A model generated the notes under the pieces. It ran no database searches. It was given only the letters and a program-made list of their open reading frames with translations, and had not been told where the DNA came from. The translations under genes and the position numbers were made by a program. A stretch of 50,568 nucleotides of DNA from Oscillospiraceae bacterium. GTDB taxonomy: Bacteria; Bacillota; Clostridia; Oscillospirales; Oscillospiraceae. The stretch spans positions 1 to 50,568 of the forward strand of contig JAFSJE010000078.1 of NCBI GenBank assembly GCA_017439425.1, given 5' to 3'. Positions 33,796 through 42,796 of the stretch are shown here, piece by piece. Each line of letters starts with the position of its first letter. Position 1 is the stretch's first letter.

Positions 33796-35577
33796 ATGGA
33801 CGATTTTGAATTCAGCTTTGAAAATCCCGAGTATCGCCACCGCTATTGGCACTCCTGCAGCCACATCATGGCTCAGGCGATAAAGCGCCTCTGGCCGGAG
33901 GTAAAGCTCGCCATCGGCCCCGCCATCGACGAGGGCTGGTACTACGATATCTTCGCGCCCTTCGCCTTCACCCCCGACGATATGGAGAAGATCGAGGGCG
34001 AGATGCGCAAAATCTGCAAGGAAAAGCTTAAAATTGAGCGCTTTGAGCTTCCTCGCGCCGAGGCTCTCGAGCTTATGAAGGACGAGCCCTTCAAGATTGA
34101 GCTTATAAACGACCTTCCCGAGGGCGAGGTCATCAGCTTCTACAAGCAGGGCGAGTTCACCGACCTCTGCGCCGGCCCGCACCTCGATTCCACCGGCAGA
34201 GTAAAGGGCAACGCCATCAAGCTCCTCGCCTGCAACGCATCCTACTGGCGCGGCGACGCTTCGAGAGAGTCCCTCCAGCGCATTTACGGCATCGCATTCC
34301 CGAAGAAGGAGGAGACTGACGCCTACCTCCGGAAGCTCGAGGAAGCCAAGATGCGCGACCACCGCAAAATCGGCAAGGAAATGCAGCTCTTTATGACTGA
34401 CGACCTCGTCGGCCGCGGACTTCCCATGTTCCTCCCGAAGGGCTACGCCGTATGGCAGCAGCTTGAGAACTATATCCGCGAGAAGGAACGTCTTCTCGGC
34501 TATCAGCACGTTATGACCCCCTGCGTCGGAACGGTCGACCTCTACAAGACAAGCGGTCACTGGGAGCACTACAAGGACAATATGTTCCCCGCCATGGAGG
34601 TTGACGAGGAGACCTACGTTCTCCGCCCCATGAACTGCCCCCACCACATGCGTATCTACGCAAATCAGCCCCACTCCTACCGCAATCTGCCCGTGCGTAT
34701 CGGCGAGATCGCCCACGATTTCCGTTACGAGGCCTCCGGTACCCTCAAGGGCATCGAGCGCGGTCGTCACTTCTGCCAGAATGACGCCCACCTCTTCGTA
34801 ACTCCGGAGCAGATAAAGGACGAGGTATCGAAGGTCTGCGACCTCATCTTCGACACCTACAAGGATTTCGGCATCACCGATTACCGCTGCGTGCTTTCGC
34901 TGCGCGACCCGGCGGATAAGAAGAAATACCATCAGGACGATGAGATGTGGAACACCGCCGAGGCGGCGCTTCGTGAGGTCCTCGTTGAGCTTGGCATCGA
35001 GTTTACCGAGGAGATAGGCGAGGCGGCGTTCTACGGCCCGAAGCTCGATGTTAACGTCAAGCCCGCAGTCGGCGCTGAGTACACCCTCTCCACCTGCCAG
35101 CTCGACTTCTGCCTGCCGGCGAAGTTCGACCTTAAGTATATCGACCGTGACGGCGTTGAGAAGACCCCGGTCGTTCTCCACCGCGCTATCCTCGGCTCTC
35201 TCGACCGCTTCATGGCGTATCTCATTGAGGAGACCATGGGTCAGTTCCCGACGTGGCTCGCGCCCGTTCAGGTCAAGGTGCTGACCATCACCGACAGAGT
35301 TAACGATTTTGCCGACTCCATTGCAACTGAGCTTAACACTCTCGGACTTCGTGCCGAGGCTGACCTCAGAAATGAGAAGATCGGCTACAAGATCCGCGAG
35401 GCTCAGAGCCAGAAGGTGCCTTATATGCTCGTCATCGGCGACAAGGAGGCAGAAAACGGCGAGGTAAGTGTCCGCAACCGCGCCGGAAAGACCGTCAACA
35501 TGCCGAAGGATGAGTTCATCGCAAAGCTTATGGACGAGGTCAAGACCAAGTCCCGCACTCTCACCATCGGCGAGTAA
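33796..35577 (+). CDS. thrS: Threonyl-tRNA synthetase, form lacking the TGS domain
   Basis: The 593-residue enzyme has the editing-type second domain (HRYWHSCSHIMAQAIKRLWP, later CAGPHLDSTGRV), the class II catalytic core with RPMNCPHHM (zinc/threonine site) and FCQNDAHLFVTPEQI, motif 3 LHRAILGSLDRFMAYLIEE, and the anticodon-binding domain (VKVLTITDRVNDFADSIATE). Most bacterial ThrRS begin with a TGS domain of about 60 residues. Here the ATG at 33796, preceded by TGGAGG, puts the protein directly at the second domain, and the sequence upstream is repeat B, so the TGS is truly absent. Editing residues look intact. It has its own promoter and terminator. Confidence 0.95.
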   Translation: MDDFEFSFENPEYRHRYWHSCSHIMAQAIKRLWPEVKLAIGPAIDEGWYYDIFAPFAFTPDDMEKIEGEMRKICKEKLKIERFELPRAEALELMKDEPFKIELINDLPEGEVISFYKQGEFTDLCAGPHLDSTGRVKGNAIKLLACNASYWRGDASRESLQRIYGIAFPKKEETDAYLRKLEEAKMRDHRKIGKEMQLFMTDDLVGRGLPMFLPKGYAVWQQLENYIREKERLLGYQHVMTPCVGTVDLYKTSGHWEHYKDNMFPAMEVDEETYVLRPMNCPHHMRIYANQPHSYRNLPVRIGEIAHDFRYEASGTLKGIERGRHFCQNDAHLFVTPEQIKDEVSKVCDLIFDTYKDFGITDYRCVLSLRDPADKKKYHQDDEMWNTAEAALREVLVELGIEFTEEIGEAAFYGPKLDVNVKPAVGAEYTLSTCQLDFCLPAKFDLKYIDRDGVEKTPVVLHRAILGSLDRFMAYLIEETMGQFPTWLAPVQVKVLTITDRVNDFADSIATELNTLGLRAEADLRNEKIGYKIREAQSQKVPYMLVIGDKEAENGEVSVRNRAGKTVNMPKDEFIAKLMDEVKTKSRTLTIGE

Positions 35578-35592
35578 GTTATTAAAAAGTTT

Positions 35593-35627
35593 TCCCCAAA
35601 GTCGCAAGACTTTGGGGATTATTTTAT
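35593..35627 (+). terminator. Rho-independent terminator of thrS
   Basis: TCCCCAAAGTC, loop GCAA, GACTTTGGGGA followed by TTATTTTAT. The stem repeats that of the typA terminator. Confidence 0.85.
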
Positions 35628-35672
35628 ATGTTCGTTAAGATTGGCGGTTGACCAACCTGCCAAGGGTGTTCA

Positions 35673-36019
35673 TTTTCTCTCTTTCTCGCAAGAAAGAGAG
35701 AAAACAGAACCAAAAGAGAGATAAGAGGCTTTTGGCGGTGACCATCACACTGAGGTGCGCCGTTTTGCGCGGAGTCCTTTATCTAATACGCGAAGCGTCT
35801 AACACGCTTAGCCGCTTACTGCATACTTTGTCTTACTGCTTGCTCCTACGCTCCTCACCGCGCTTTGCGCAGGAAGCACTAAGAGGGGTATTCCAAAAGG
35901 GGCAAGCCCCTTTTGTGTCGTTTCAAGGGGTTTCCAAAGGGGGAAATCGAAATCCCCCTTTGGCTTGTTTCTCTCTCTTGGTTCCGTTCTCTCTCTTTCT
36001 CAGCGAGAAAGAGAGAGAA
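35673..36019 (-). repeat. Dispersed hairpin-ended repeat, copy C (347 bp, inverted)
   Basis: Opposite orientation to A and B. Left hairpin 35673-35704 (TTTTCTCTCTTTCT / AGAAAGAGAGAAAA), right hairpin 35987-36019 (TTCTCTCTCTTTCTC / GAGAAAGAGAGAGAA). Outside its left end lies GCGGTTGACCAACCTGCC then AAGGGTGTTCATT, identical to the flank of copy A next to typA. It fills the thrS-DUF711 gap; a GC hairpin, AGGGCGGC/GCCGCCCT, at 36034-36054 lies beyond the right end. Confidence 0.9.
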
Positions 36020-36059
36020 TGAACAAAGAAGCAGGGCGGCAATGCGCCGCCCTGAAAAG

Positions 36060-37409
36060 CTAATTCCTCAAGCTATGCAGCGGAGCAGGTATCCTGCCCG
36101 CTCTGGCGATAAACTCCGCCGGGGAGTTGGCGTTCACCGGCATTATGGGCGCTGTGCCGAGGAGGCCGCCGAAGTCCACTCTCTCGCCCACACCCTTGCC
36201 CGGTACGGGGATAACGCGCACGGCGGTGGTCTTATTATTCACCATGCCGATTGCCGCCTCGTCCGCAATAATGCCGCTTATCTGCGCAGCAGTAGTATCG
36301 CCGGGAACGGCTATCATATCAAGGCCCACCGAGCAGACGCAGGTCATAGCCTCTAATTTTTCAATAGTCAGGCGCCCGCTTTCCGCCGCTCTTATCATGC
36401 CGGCGTCCTCACTCACGGGAATGAAGGCGCCGGAGAGACCGCCAACGTTTGAGGAAGCCATAACGCCGCCCTTTTTGACGGCGTCGTTAAGAAGCGCCAG
36501 CGCCGCAGTCGTGCCGGGTGCGCCCACACTTTCAAGTCCCATCTCCTCCAGAATATCCGCAACGGAATCGCCTATCGCCGGAGTCGGCGCAAGGGATAAA
36601 TCGACTATCCCGAACGGCACACCCAGGCGCTTACTTGCCTCCTGAGCGACAAGCTCGCCCATGCGGGTGATTCTGAACGCCGTCTTTTTGACAGTCTCCG
36701 CCACCACGTTGAGGGGCTGACCCCTGACCGCCTTCAGCGCGCTTGACACCACTCCGGGACCGGAAACGCCGACGTTTATGCAGCACTCCGGCTCGCCGAC
36801 GCCGTGGAAGGCGCCCGCCATAAAGGGGTTATCCTCGACTGCGTTGCAGAACACAACGAGCTTTGCGCAGGCCATGCCGCCGCTTCTTTCGGCGGCTGTT
36901 TTTATGGTCTCGCCCATCATTTTAACGGCGTCCATATTTATTCCGGCTCTCGTTGAGCCGACGTTCACGCTGGAGCAGACGAGGTCAGTCGTGCTGAGCG
37001 CCTCGGGAATGGAGGCGATGAGCCTTCTGTCGCCGGAGGTAAAGCCCTTCTGCACAAGCGCCGAGAAGCCGCCGAGGAAGTTAACGCCCACCTCCTTAGC
37101 CGCTCTGTCGAGGGTGCGGGCAAAGATTGCGAAATCCTCGGTTTTTGCGCTCTCGCAGGCGATCGCGACGGGGGTGACGGAAATGCGCTTATTTACGATG
37201 GGAATACCGAACTCACGCTCGATATCCTCGCCGGTTCTGACGAGATTTCGGGCGGTTTTTGTGATTTTATCGTAGATTTTATCGCAGCACACCTTCGGGT
37301 CATCGGAGGCGCAGTCCCGTATCGAGATGCCCATGGTGACGGTTCGCACATCGAGATGCTGATGGGACAGCATATCGATGGTCTGCATTATTTCGGATTG
37401 GGTTATCAT
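36060..37409 (-). CDS. DUF711 / UPF0210 family protein (PFL family)
   Basis: The 449-residue protein matches the UPF0210 (DUF711) family throughout: [85 protein letters not shown] and [20 protein letters not shown]. Structures in the family resemble glycyl-radical/pyruvate-formate-lyase barrels but lack the radical motif, and no reaction is established. ATG at 37409 follows GAGGTGGG. The ACT-domain gene ends 10 bp upstream. DUF711 and this ACT protein are neighbours in many Firmicutes, so they probably act together. Confidence 0.93.
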   Translation of the reverse strand: MITQSEIMQTIDMLSHQHLDVRTVTMGISIRDCASDDPKVCCDKIYDKITKTARNLVRTGEDIEREFGIPIVNKRISVTPVAIACESAKTEDFAIFARTLDRAAKEVGVNFLGGFSALVQKGFTSGDRRLIASIPEALSTTDLVCSSVNVGSTRAGINMDAVKMMGETIKTAAERSGGMACAKLVVFCNAVEDNPFMAGAFHGVGEPECCINVGVSGPGVVSSALKAVRGQPLNVVAETVKKTAFRITRMGELVAQEASKRLGVPFGIVDLSLAPTPAIGDSVADILEEMGLESVGAPGTTAALALLNDAVKKGGVMASSNVGGLSGAFIPVSEDAGMIRAAESGRLTIEKLEAMTCVCSVGLDMIAVPGDTTAAQISGIIADEAAIGMVNNKTTAVRVIPVPGKGVGERVDFGGLLGTAPIMPVNANSPAEFIARAGRIPAPLHSLRN

Positions 37410-37419
37410 TGCGCCCACC

Positions 37420-37689
37420 TCAGATCCTGTGCATTGCCTCGAAGATATCCTCTCGCTGGATGCGGATATCGAGGCTCTTTTTTTCGCCCTCGGCGCGGAG
37501 CTTATCGGACAGCTCCGCAAAGGAGATCCTGCACTCCGCCGTGTCGACTATCATTATCATCGTAAAATAATCCTGTAGAACAGTCTGGCTGATATCGAGA
37601 ATATTAACTCCCTCGGCGGCGAGTATGGCGCACACCGAGGCGATTATGCCGACTGTATCCTTGCCGATTACGGTAACTATGCTGCGCAT
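37420..37689 (-). CDS. ACT-domain regulatory protein (UPF0237)
   Basis: The 89-residue protein is one ACT domain ([20 protein letters not shown], then [18 protein letters not shown]) with a short helical tail ending FEAMHRI. ACT domains bind amino acids or similar small ligands, and this stand-alone form is the constant partner of DUF711. It lies between the HD phosphohydrolase and DUF711 genes with gaps of 18 and 10 bp, so the three form one minus-strand operon. Confidence 0.92.
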   Translation of the reverse strand: MRSIVTVIGKDTVGIIASVCAILAAEGVNILDISQTVLQDYFTMIMIVDTAECRISFAELSDKLRAEGEKKSLDIRIQREDIFEAMHRI

Positions 37690-37707
37690 TTTTGTTCCTC
37701 CTTATGT

Positions 37708-38271
37708 TTACAGCTTCAGTTCATCGAGGGTAAGGCTGAACGCGCCGATGAAATTATCGAGAAAATAGTCTGTCTCCGGAATCCCCATCGCGCGAAGCTT
37801 ACTGAGCGTGCTGTCCGCGGCGGACTTGAACTCATCGTTGCCGCATTTGAGCTCCTCGAGGCACTTGATATACGCCGAAAGCTTGTCAGCGGCCTTTACA
37901 AGCTCGCTTTCGCCCGAGAGAAGGGAATCATACTCCCCCTGCATATCCTCCGGCAGAGCGCCGACGAGCGTTCTCACAGCGCCCTTCTCAATCTCGCGGT
38001 AGGCTCTTATCATATTCCCGTCGTGGTACTTCACCGGGGTCGGCATATCGCCTGTAATTATCTCAGGCGCGTCGTGAAAAAGTGCGCGGGCGGCGAGAGC
38101 CTCCGGCGAGCAGGGCTTATTGAATACGTCGCGGCGTATTACGCCCAGCGCGTGGGCAAGGACGGCGACCATATAGCTGTGCTCCATTACGTTTTCGCGC
38201 TCACTGTTTCGCATGAGCGCCCAGCGGTCTATGTATTTGAGCCTTGATATAAGGGCATAGAACGGGTACAT
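37708..38271 (-). CDS. HD-domain 5'-deoxynucleotidase (YfbR-like)
   Basis: The 187-residue protein has the YfbR-type HD pattern: NVMEHSYMVAVLAHAL (first His), ALFHDAPEIITGDMPTPVKY (HD pair), and a distal VKAADKLSAYIKCLEEL aspartate. YfbR removes phosphate from deoxynucleoside 5'-monophosphates. ATG at 38271 follows GAGGTGATT; a GTG three codons earlier is less likely. Its promoter region is shared with divergent dnaA. Confidence 0.88.
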   Translation of the reverse strand: MYPFYALISRLKYIDRWALMRNSERENVMEHSYMVAVLAHALGVIRRDVFNKPCSPEALAARALFHDAPEIITGDMPTPVKYHDGNMIRAYREIEKGAVRTLVGALPEDMQGEYDSLLSGESELVKAADKLSAYIKCLEELKCGNDEFKSAADSTLSKLRAMGIPETDYFLDNFIGAFSLTLDELKL

Positions 38272-38358
38272 AATAATCACCTCTCTGTTTTCCCGCTAAT
38301 ATTACCACCTAAAGCGCTCAGTGTAAAGAATTTTTCGTATTTTCTAATGTATATTACC

Positions 38359-38387
38359 TTGCTAAAACAGCGGTTTTGTGGTATAAT
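38359..38387 (+). promoter_or_regulatory. Promoter of dnaA
   Basis: TTGCTA at 38359-38364 and TATAAT at 38382-38387 with 17-bp spacing; a second TATAAT-like box follows at 38391. The start codon is about 50 bp further on. No clear DnaA-box cluster was seen in this gap. Confidence 0.75.
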
Positions 38388-38435
38388 TACTATAATATGC
38401 GCGATTATTAACCTATCCCCGAAAGGAGCTAATAT

Positions 38436-39743
38436 ATGAACTCAAAAGAGGATGTCTGGAATGCCGTTCTGAGCCTTCTCGGCAGGAGCATTTCAGCCGT
38501 CGCAATAGATACATGGTTCCGCGAGTGCAAGGTCTCCACGGTCACCGACAGCTGTCTTTACATCGACGCACCCTCTGAATTTATAGAGAGCGTTATCGTA
38601 AAGCGTTTTTCACAGAACCTTGCGGACGCTCTGCACGAGCTCTTCGGCGAGGATTACCGCTACGTCATTTCCTACGACGTCGAGCCGGAGCCCATCGACC
38701 CGAAGGTCACGCCCGATGAGGACGGGCATACATATTCCTTCAAAAACTTCGTAGTCGGCCCCTCCAACCGCTTTGCCTACGCCGCCTCGATGGCGGTAGC
38801 CGAGGAGCAGACGAAAAACTACAATCCGCTGTTTATCTACGGCGACAGCGGCCTCGGAAAGACGCACCTGCTCTACGCTATAAAAAACGAGCTGAGGCGC
38901 CGCCATCCGACATATTCCATCGCCCTCGCCCGCGGCGCGGACTTCATGAACGAGCTTGTGAGCGCTATTCAGACCGGCAAAAATATGGAGTTTCGCGAGA
39001 AATACCGCAAGGCGGACGTGCTGCTCATCGACGATATTCAGATCATCGCCGGCAAGGCGAGCACCGAGGAGGAGGTTTTCCAGACCTTCAACACCCTCCA
39101 CGAGGCGGGAAAGCAGATAGTTTTCACCTCCGATAGACCGCCTTCTGAGATGACTCTCCTCGCCGACAGACTGAAAACCCGCTTTGAATCCGGACTCCTC
39201 GCCGACATCCAGGCGCCGGACTTTGAAACGAGAATGGCGATAGTCAAGAACAAGGGCAGTCAGCTCGGCGTTGCGATACCGGACGACGTCGCGCGCTTCA
39301 TAGCTGAGAAGATGACCTCGAACGTGCGTCAGCTTGAGGGCGCAGTCAAGAAGATAAAAGCTCAGCAGGAGCTCGATCCGAATCTTGATCTCAGTCTTTC
39401 GAGCATTGAGGACGTGCTCGGCCCGCTCTTCAAGGGCAAGGGCGCCTTCGTTCCGACGAGCGACGATATAATTGAGGAGACGGCAAAATACTTCTCAGTT
39501 CCCGTAAGCGAGCTGAAGGGCAAGAGCCGCACGAAAAACGTAACGCTCGCGCGCCAGGTCGCGATGTACCTGCTCAGAACGCTGACGAGCCGCACTCAGC
39601 AGGAGATAGGCGAGATCTTCGACCGCGACCACACGACGGTAATATCCTCGCTCAACAAGGTCGTGGCGCTTTTAAGCCAGTCGCCGGACTTCAACCGGAC
39701 TCTTAAGGACATCACGGCGAACATCAATTCAAGAGGCGTATAA
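38436..39743 (+). CDS. dnaA: Chromosomal replication initiator DnaA
   Basis: The 435-residue initiator has an N-terminal helicase-loading domain (to about residue 80), a short linker, AAA+ ATPase with YTFKNFVVGPSNRFAYAASM-type entry (SFKNFVVGPSNRFAYAA), Walker A GDSGLGKTHL, Walker B VLLIDDIQ, and arginine-finger region. It ends with the DNA-binding domain signature FDRDHTTVISSLNKV. Length is usual for Firmicutes. GAAAGGAG precedes the ATG. It heads the replication block; the following intergenic gap is the probable origin. Confidence 0.98.
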   Translation: MNSKEDVWNAVLSLLGRSISAVAIDTWFRECKVSTVTDSCLYIDAPSEFIESVIVKRFSQNLADALHELFGEDYRYVISYDVEPEPIDPKVTPDEDGHTYSFKNFVVGPSNRFAYAASMAVAEEQTKNYNPLFIYGDSGLGKTHLLYAIKNELRRRHPTYSIALARGADFMNELVSAIQTGKNMEFREKYRKADVLLIDDIQIIAGKASTEEEVFQTFNTLHEAGKQIVFTSDRPPSEMTLLADRLKTRFESGLLADIQAPDFETRMAIVKNKGSQLGVAIPDDVARFIAEKMTSNVRQLEGAVKKIKAQQELDPNLDLSLSSIEDVLGPLFKGKGAFVPTSDDIIEETAKYFSVPVSELKGKSRTKNVTLARQVAMYLLRTLTSRTQQEIGEIFDRDHTTVISSLNKVVALLSQSPDFNRTLKDITANINSRGV

Positions 39744-39981
39744 TCCACAAATTAACAAGGGCGTTTGTTCCTTGATTGTTGGAAAAAGTGGAAAATAAAT
39801 TCATTGTGTAGAAAACTCAAAAATTTTCCACAAAGTTTGAAATTCAAAAATCCTTTCAATTAAAGGCTTTGCGGCGTTTTCCACCAAAAAGCGCCCCTAT
39901 AACTATTACAACTGTTTAAACACATATATCTTTCTATTATATATGCTTTTTTCGTTTGTTTTTTATTTTCAGGAGGACATT
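39744..39981 (+). other. Candidate oriC (dnaA-dnaN intergenic region)
   Basis: The 238-bp A/T-rich gap carries DnaA-box-like 9-mers: TAATCCACA (39741-39749), ATTTTCCAC on the minus strand near 39788-39796, TTTTCCACA (39824-39832) and TTTTCCACC (39877-39885), each one or two bases from TTATCCACA. A very A/T-rich stretch (about 39915-39970, with ATATATC and ATTATATATGC) could be the unwinding element. No protein is encoded. The dnaN ribosome site AGGAGG ends it. Confidence 0.65.
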
Positions 39982-41097
39982 ATGAAATTTTCATGTGAGA
40001 AAGCCCTTCTTGCGGCGGCAGTAAACACAGCCTCGCGCGCAGCAGCGGCTAAGAGCGCGGTTTCGAGCCTTGAGGGACTTCTTATCGAGGCGCTCGACGG
40101 CGTTACGGTTACGGGCTACGATCTTAAAATAGGCATCCGCTCCTCGCTTCCGGCTGACGTCAGTGAGATGGGCTCTGTCGTTCTCAACTGCAAGCTCTTC
40201 GGCGACATCATCCGCAAGCTGCCGGACGATATCGTGACTGTCGAGGTCGACGGCAACACCTTCGCCGCCGAGATAAGCTGCGGTATGAGCCGCTTTAAAA
40301 TCATGGGCATGAGCTCCGGCGACTATCCCGACCTGCCGGACGTCAAGAGCCAGAACTATCTCAGAATCAAGGAAAAGGACATCCGCGAGATCATCGGCGA
40401 GACTATCTTCGCCGTCAGCGATAACGAGGCGCGTCCCATTCACACCGGCGCGCTCTTTGAGGTAGACGGAACGAGCCTCACCGTTGTTGCGGTCGACGGT
40501 TACCGCCTTGCCCTCAGAAAGGGTACGCTCACCGAGAACAAGATAATCGACAAGAGCTTTGTCGTGCCCGGCTCCTGCCTTAATGAGGCTGAGAGAATAG
40601 CCGGCGACAGCGACGAGGATATTAAGCTCACAGTCGGTATGAAGCACATAATGTTCACCATCGGAAGAACTGAGCTTATCTCGCGCAGACTTGAGGGCGA
40701 GTTCCTCAATTACAGGAATTCTATTCCGAAGGACTCTAAATATTCCCTCACCGTCGAGCGCCGCGAGCTTATAAACGCAATCGAGCGCGTCAGCCTCATC
40801 ATCAGCGATAAGTTCAAGAGTCCGGTGCGCTGCCGCTTCGGCGACGGCGTTGCGCGCGTTTCGACCCAGACTACCCTCGGAAACGCTGCCGACGAGTGCC
40901 GCATAGAGGGCGACGGAGAGGGCATCGAGATCGGCTTCAACAACCGCTACATCCTCGAGGCACTGAGAGCCGCGCCCGCCGATAAGGTCGTTGTGAAGCT
41001 CAACACCTCCGTCGCGCCGTGCATCATCGTGCCGGCGAGCGGAGACAGCTTTCTGTATATGATTCTTCCCGTGAGGATGCGCACAAATGAGAATTAA
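39982..41097 (+). CDS. dnaN: DNA polymerase III beta subunit (sliding clamp)
   Basis: The 371-residue clamp has the three-fold repeat layout: MKFSCEKALLAAAVNTASRA, then SGDYPDLPDV in domain 1-2, and the C-terminal NNRYILEALRAAPADKVVVK and a PSGD-type end (PASGDSFLYMILPVRM). It encircles DNA and tethers the polymerase. The ATG at 39982 has AGGAGG just ahead; the frame extends upstream without a site. Its stop overlaps the S4-protein gene by 11 bp. Confidence 0.97.
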   Translation: MKFSCEKALLAAAVNTASRAAAAKSAVSSLEGLLIEALDGVTVTGYDLKIGIRSSLPADVSEMGSVVLNCKLFGDIIRKLPDDIVTVEVDGNTFAAEISCGMSRFKIMGMSSGDYPDLPDVKSQNYLRIKEKDIREIIGETIFAVSDNEARPIHTGALFEVDGTSLTVVAVDGYRLALRKGTLTENKIIDKSFVVPGSCLNEAERIAGDSDEDIKLTVGMKHIMFTIGRTELISRRLEGEFLNYRNSIPKDSKYSLTVERRELINAIERVSLIISDKFKSPVRCRFGDGVARVSTQTTLGNAADECRIEGDGEGIEIGFNNRYILEALRAAPADKVVVKLNTSVAPCIIVPASGDSFLYMILPVRMRTNEN

Positions 41098-41320
41098 GGC
41101 AAAGGTAGTAAAGCCCGAGGAGATTCCCATCTCCACGGATTTCATAAAGCTCGACCAGCTTCTGAAATTCTCTAATATAGTTGAATCCGGCGGCATGGCA
41201 AAGGAGCTCATCGAGGCGGGCGAGGTCAGCGTAAACGGCGAAAAGTGCCTTATGCGCGGCAAAAAGCTCAGAGCGGGCGATACCGTTATCTGTGCCGGCA
41301 GGGCAGTCAAGGTAGTATGA
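41087..41320 (+). CDS. yaaA: S4-domain RNA-binding protein YaaA (RlbA)
   Basis: The 77-residue protein is a small S4-fold RNA binder: ISTDFIKLDQLLKFSNIVES, GGMAKELIEAGEVSVNGEKC and LRAGDTVICAGRAVKV. In Firmicutes this gene is almost always between dnaN and recF, as here. It overlaps dnaN by 11 bp and recF by 4 bp (ATGA), so all three are translationally coupled. Its target RNA is unknown. Confidence 0.93.
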   Translation: MRIKAKVVKPEEIPISTDFIKLDQLLKFSNIVESGGMAKELIEAGEVSVNGEKCLMRGKKLRAGDTVICAGRAVKVV

Positions 41321-42420
41321 GGCTCGATTCACTCGAACTTGAGGGCTTTCGCAACTACGCTCTTTCCTCTTGTGAGTTTATCCCCGGCGTTAACGTGCTT
41401 ATCGGCGACAATGCGCAGGGAAAGACGAATCTGCTCGAGGCGGTTTATCTTATTGCGACGGGCAGGAGCTTCCGCACGCGCTTTGACAGGGATATGATAG
41501 GCTTCGAGCGAGATTTTGCGCGGATTTCCGCCTCCGGTGTCAGCGACGGGCGCGAAAAAAGGGCTGAAATAATCCTCAAAAGAGCCGGCAGGCGCGCGAT
41601 GAGCGTTAACGACGTGAAGCTAAAGACCGCGTCCGAGCTTTCAGATAGCTATTCGGCGGTGCTGTTCTGCCCTGAAGATTTAGGGCTGATCCGCGAGGGC
41701 GCTTCGATAAGGCGGCGGCTTATGGATAACTGCATAAGTCAGCTTCGCCCGAGATACGCTGAGATTCTCAATTCCTACACCCGCGCCTACGAGCATAAGA
41801 CCCGCATTCTGCGCGACAGTGAGGAGATGCCGGCGCTTCTCAATATGCTCGATGAGTATGATTACGAGCTGGCAAGGCTCTCCGCTGAGCTTATCAGCTA
41901 CCGGGCGAGGTTTATAGCCTCCCTCTATCCCGAGGCGGCGAAGATACACGCCGACTTTTCCGGCGGCGAGGAGCTTTCAATAGAATACAAAACCGTCAGC
42001 ACTGTCACAGACCCCATGAAGAGCGCAAAGGATATTTTTCCGGAGGTCATGCGCCATCAGGAGAGTCACAGAGCGGCGGAGCGTGCGAGTAAGCTTTGTC
42101 TTACTGGCGCCCATAAGGACGATTTAGTTATTAAAATCAACGGCGCTGACGCCAGAAGCTTTGCTTCTCAGGGTCAGGCGAGAACTGCGGCGCTCTCTAT
42201 AAAGCTTGCGGAGCGTGAGATACACTTCCGCTCCCGGGGGGAATACCCCATACTTTTGCTTGACGATGTGCTGAGCGAGCTTGACCCGGGCAGACAGAGC
42301 TTTATTCTGAACCGGATAGGCGACGGTCAGGTTTTCATCACCTGCTGTGAGGATGACGGAATCATCGCAGACCGCACCGGAGGCAGAGTTCTGCGAGTCA
42401 AGGGCGGGGAGATAGGATAA
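41317..42420 (+). CDS. recF: DNA replication and repair protein RecF
   Basis: The 367-residue SMC-like ATPase loads RecA at gapped DNA. It has Walker A GDNAQGKTNLLEA (about 34-46), LFCPEDLGLIREGASIRRR, the signature SFASQGQARTAALSIKLAE and Walker B PILLLDDVLSELD. The start ATG at 41317 overlaps the S4 gene stop and gives the usual N terminus MRLDSLELEGFRNY. A GC-rich double palindrome lies just after the stop. Confidence 0.96.
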   Translation: MRLDSLELEGFRNYALSSCEFIPGVNVLIGDNAQGKTNLLEAVYLIATGRSFRTRFDRDMIGFERDFARISASGVSDGREKRAEIILKRAGRRAMSVNDVKLKTASELSDSYSAVLFCPEDLGLIREGASIRRRLMDNCISQLRPRYAEILNSYTRAYEHKTRILRDSEEMPALLNMLDEYDYELARLSAELISYRARFIASLYPEAAKIHADFSGGEELSIEYKTVSTVTDPMKSAKDIFPEVMRHQESHRAAERASKLCLTGAHKDDLVIKINGADARSFASQGQARTAALSIKLAEREIHFRSRGEYPILLLDDVLSELDPGRQSFILNRIGDGQVFITCCEDDGIIADRTGGRVLRVKGGEIG

Positions 42421-42432
42421 TAAACTTCCGTA

Positions 42433-42483
42433 GTGCGGGGGCTTGCCCCCGCTGATCTGCATGGCGGGGGCAAGCCCCCGCAC
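42433..42483. repeat. Double GGGGGC palindrome after recF (REP/BIME-like)
   Basis: GTGCGGGGGCTTGCCCCCGC (42433-42452) and GCGGGGGCAAGCCCCCGCAC (42464-42483) are inverted copies of each other, and each is itself a hairpin with an 8-bp stem. There is no T-run. Related GGGCAAGCCC-type words occur inside the dispersed repeats A-D and near 8888. Confidence 0.85.
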
Positions 42484-42523
42484 CACGGGACACTGAAACA
42501 GGGAACCAAAAAGGAGAAATTTT

Positions 42524-42769
42524 ATGTACCTCTATCTCGGCGGAAATATACTGATCCACGAGGAGGATATCGTCGGAATTTTCGACCTTGACAATACCTC
42601 CTGGGGCAAATGGACGAGAAGGCTTCTCAGCGAAGCGGAAAAGGAGGGGAGGATCGTCAATTCCTCGAATGATCTGCCCCGCTCCTTCGTTCTGTCGAGA
42701 AGCGGACTTGTATATCTCAGCGTTCTCAGTACGGAAACGCTCAGACAGAGAGTAGGGGCAGTTGTATAA
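42524..42769 (+). CDS. remB: RemB-like extracellular matrix regulator (DUF370)
   Basis: The 81-residue protein starts MYLYLGGNILIHEEDIVGIF and keeps FDLDNTSW and the later SRSGLVYLSVLSTETLRQR, typical of the DUF370/RemB branch found between recF and gyrB in Firmicutes. The paralogue RemA of Bacillus activates matrix and osmoprotection genes by binding DNA; the role of RemB is less clear. AAGGAG stands ahead of the ATG. Confidence 0.9.
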   Translation: MYLYLGGNILIHEEDIVGIFDLDNTSWGKWTRRLLSEAEKEGRIVNSSNDLPRSFVLSRSGLVYLSVLSTETLRQRVGAVV

Positions 42770-42796
42770 CAGAATTTTAGCATTTAGGAGAAGAAA

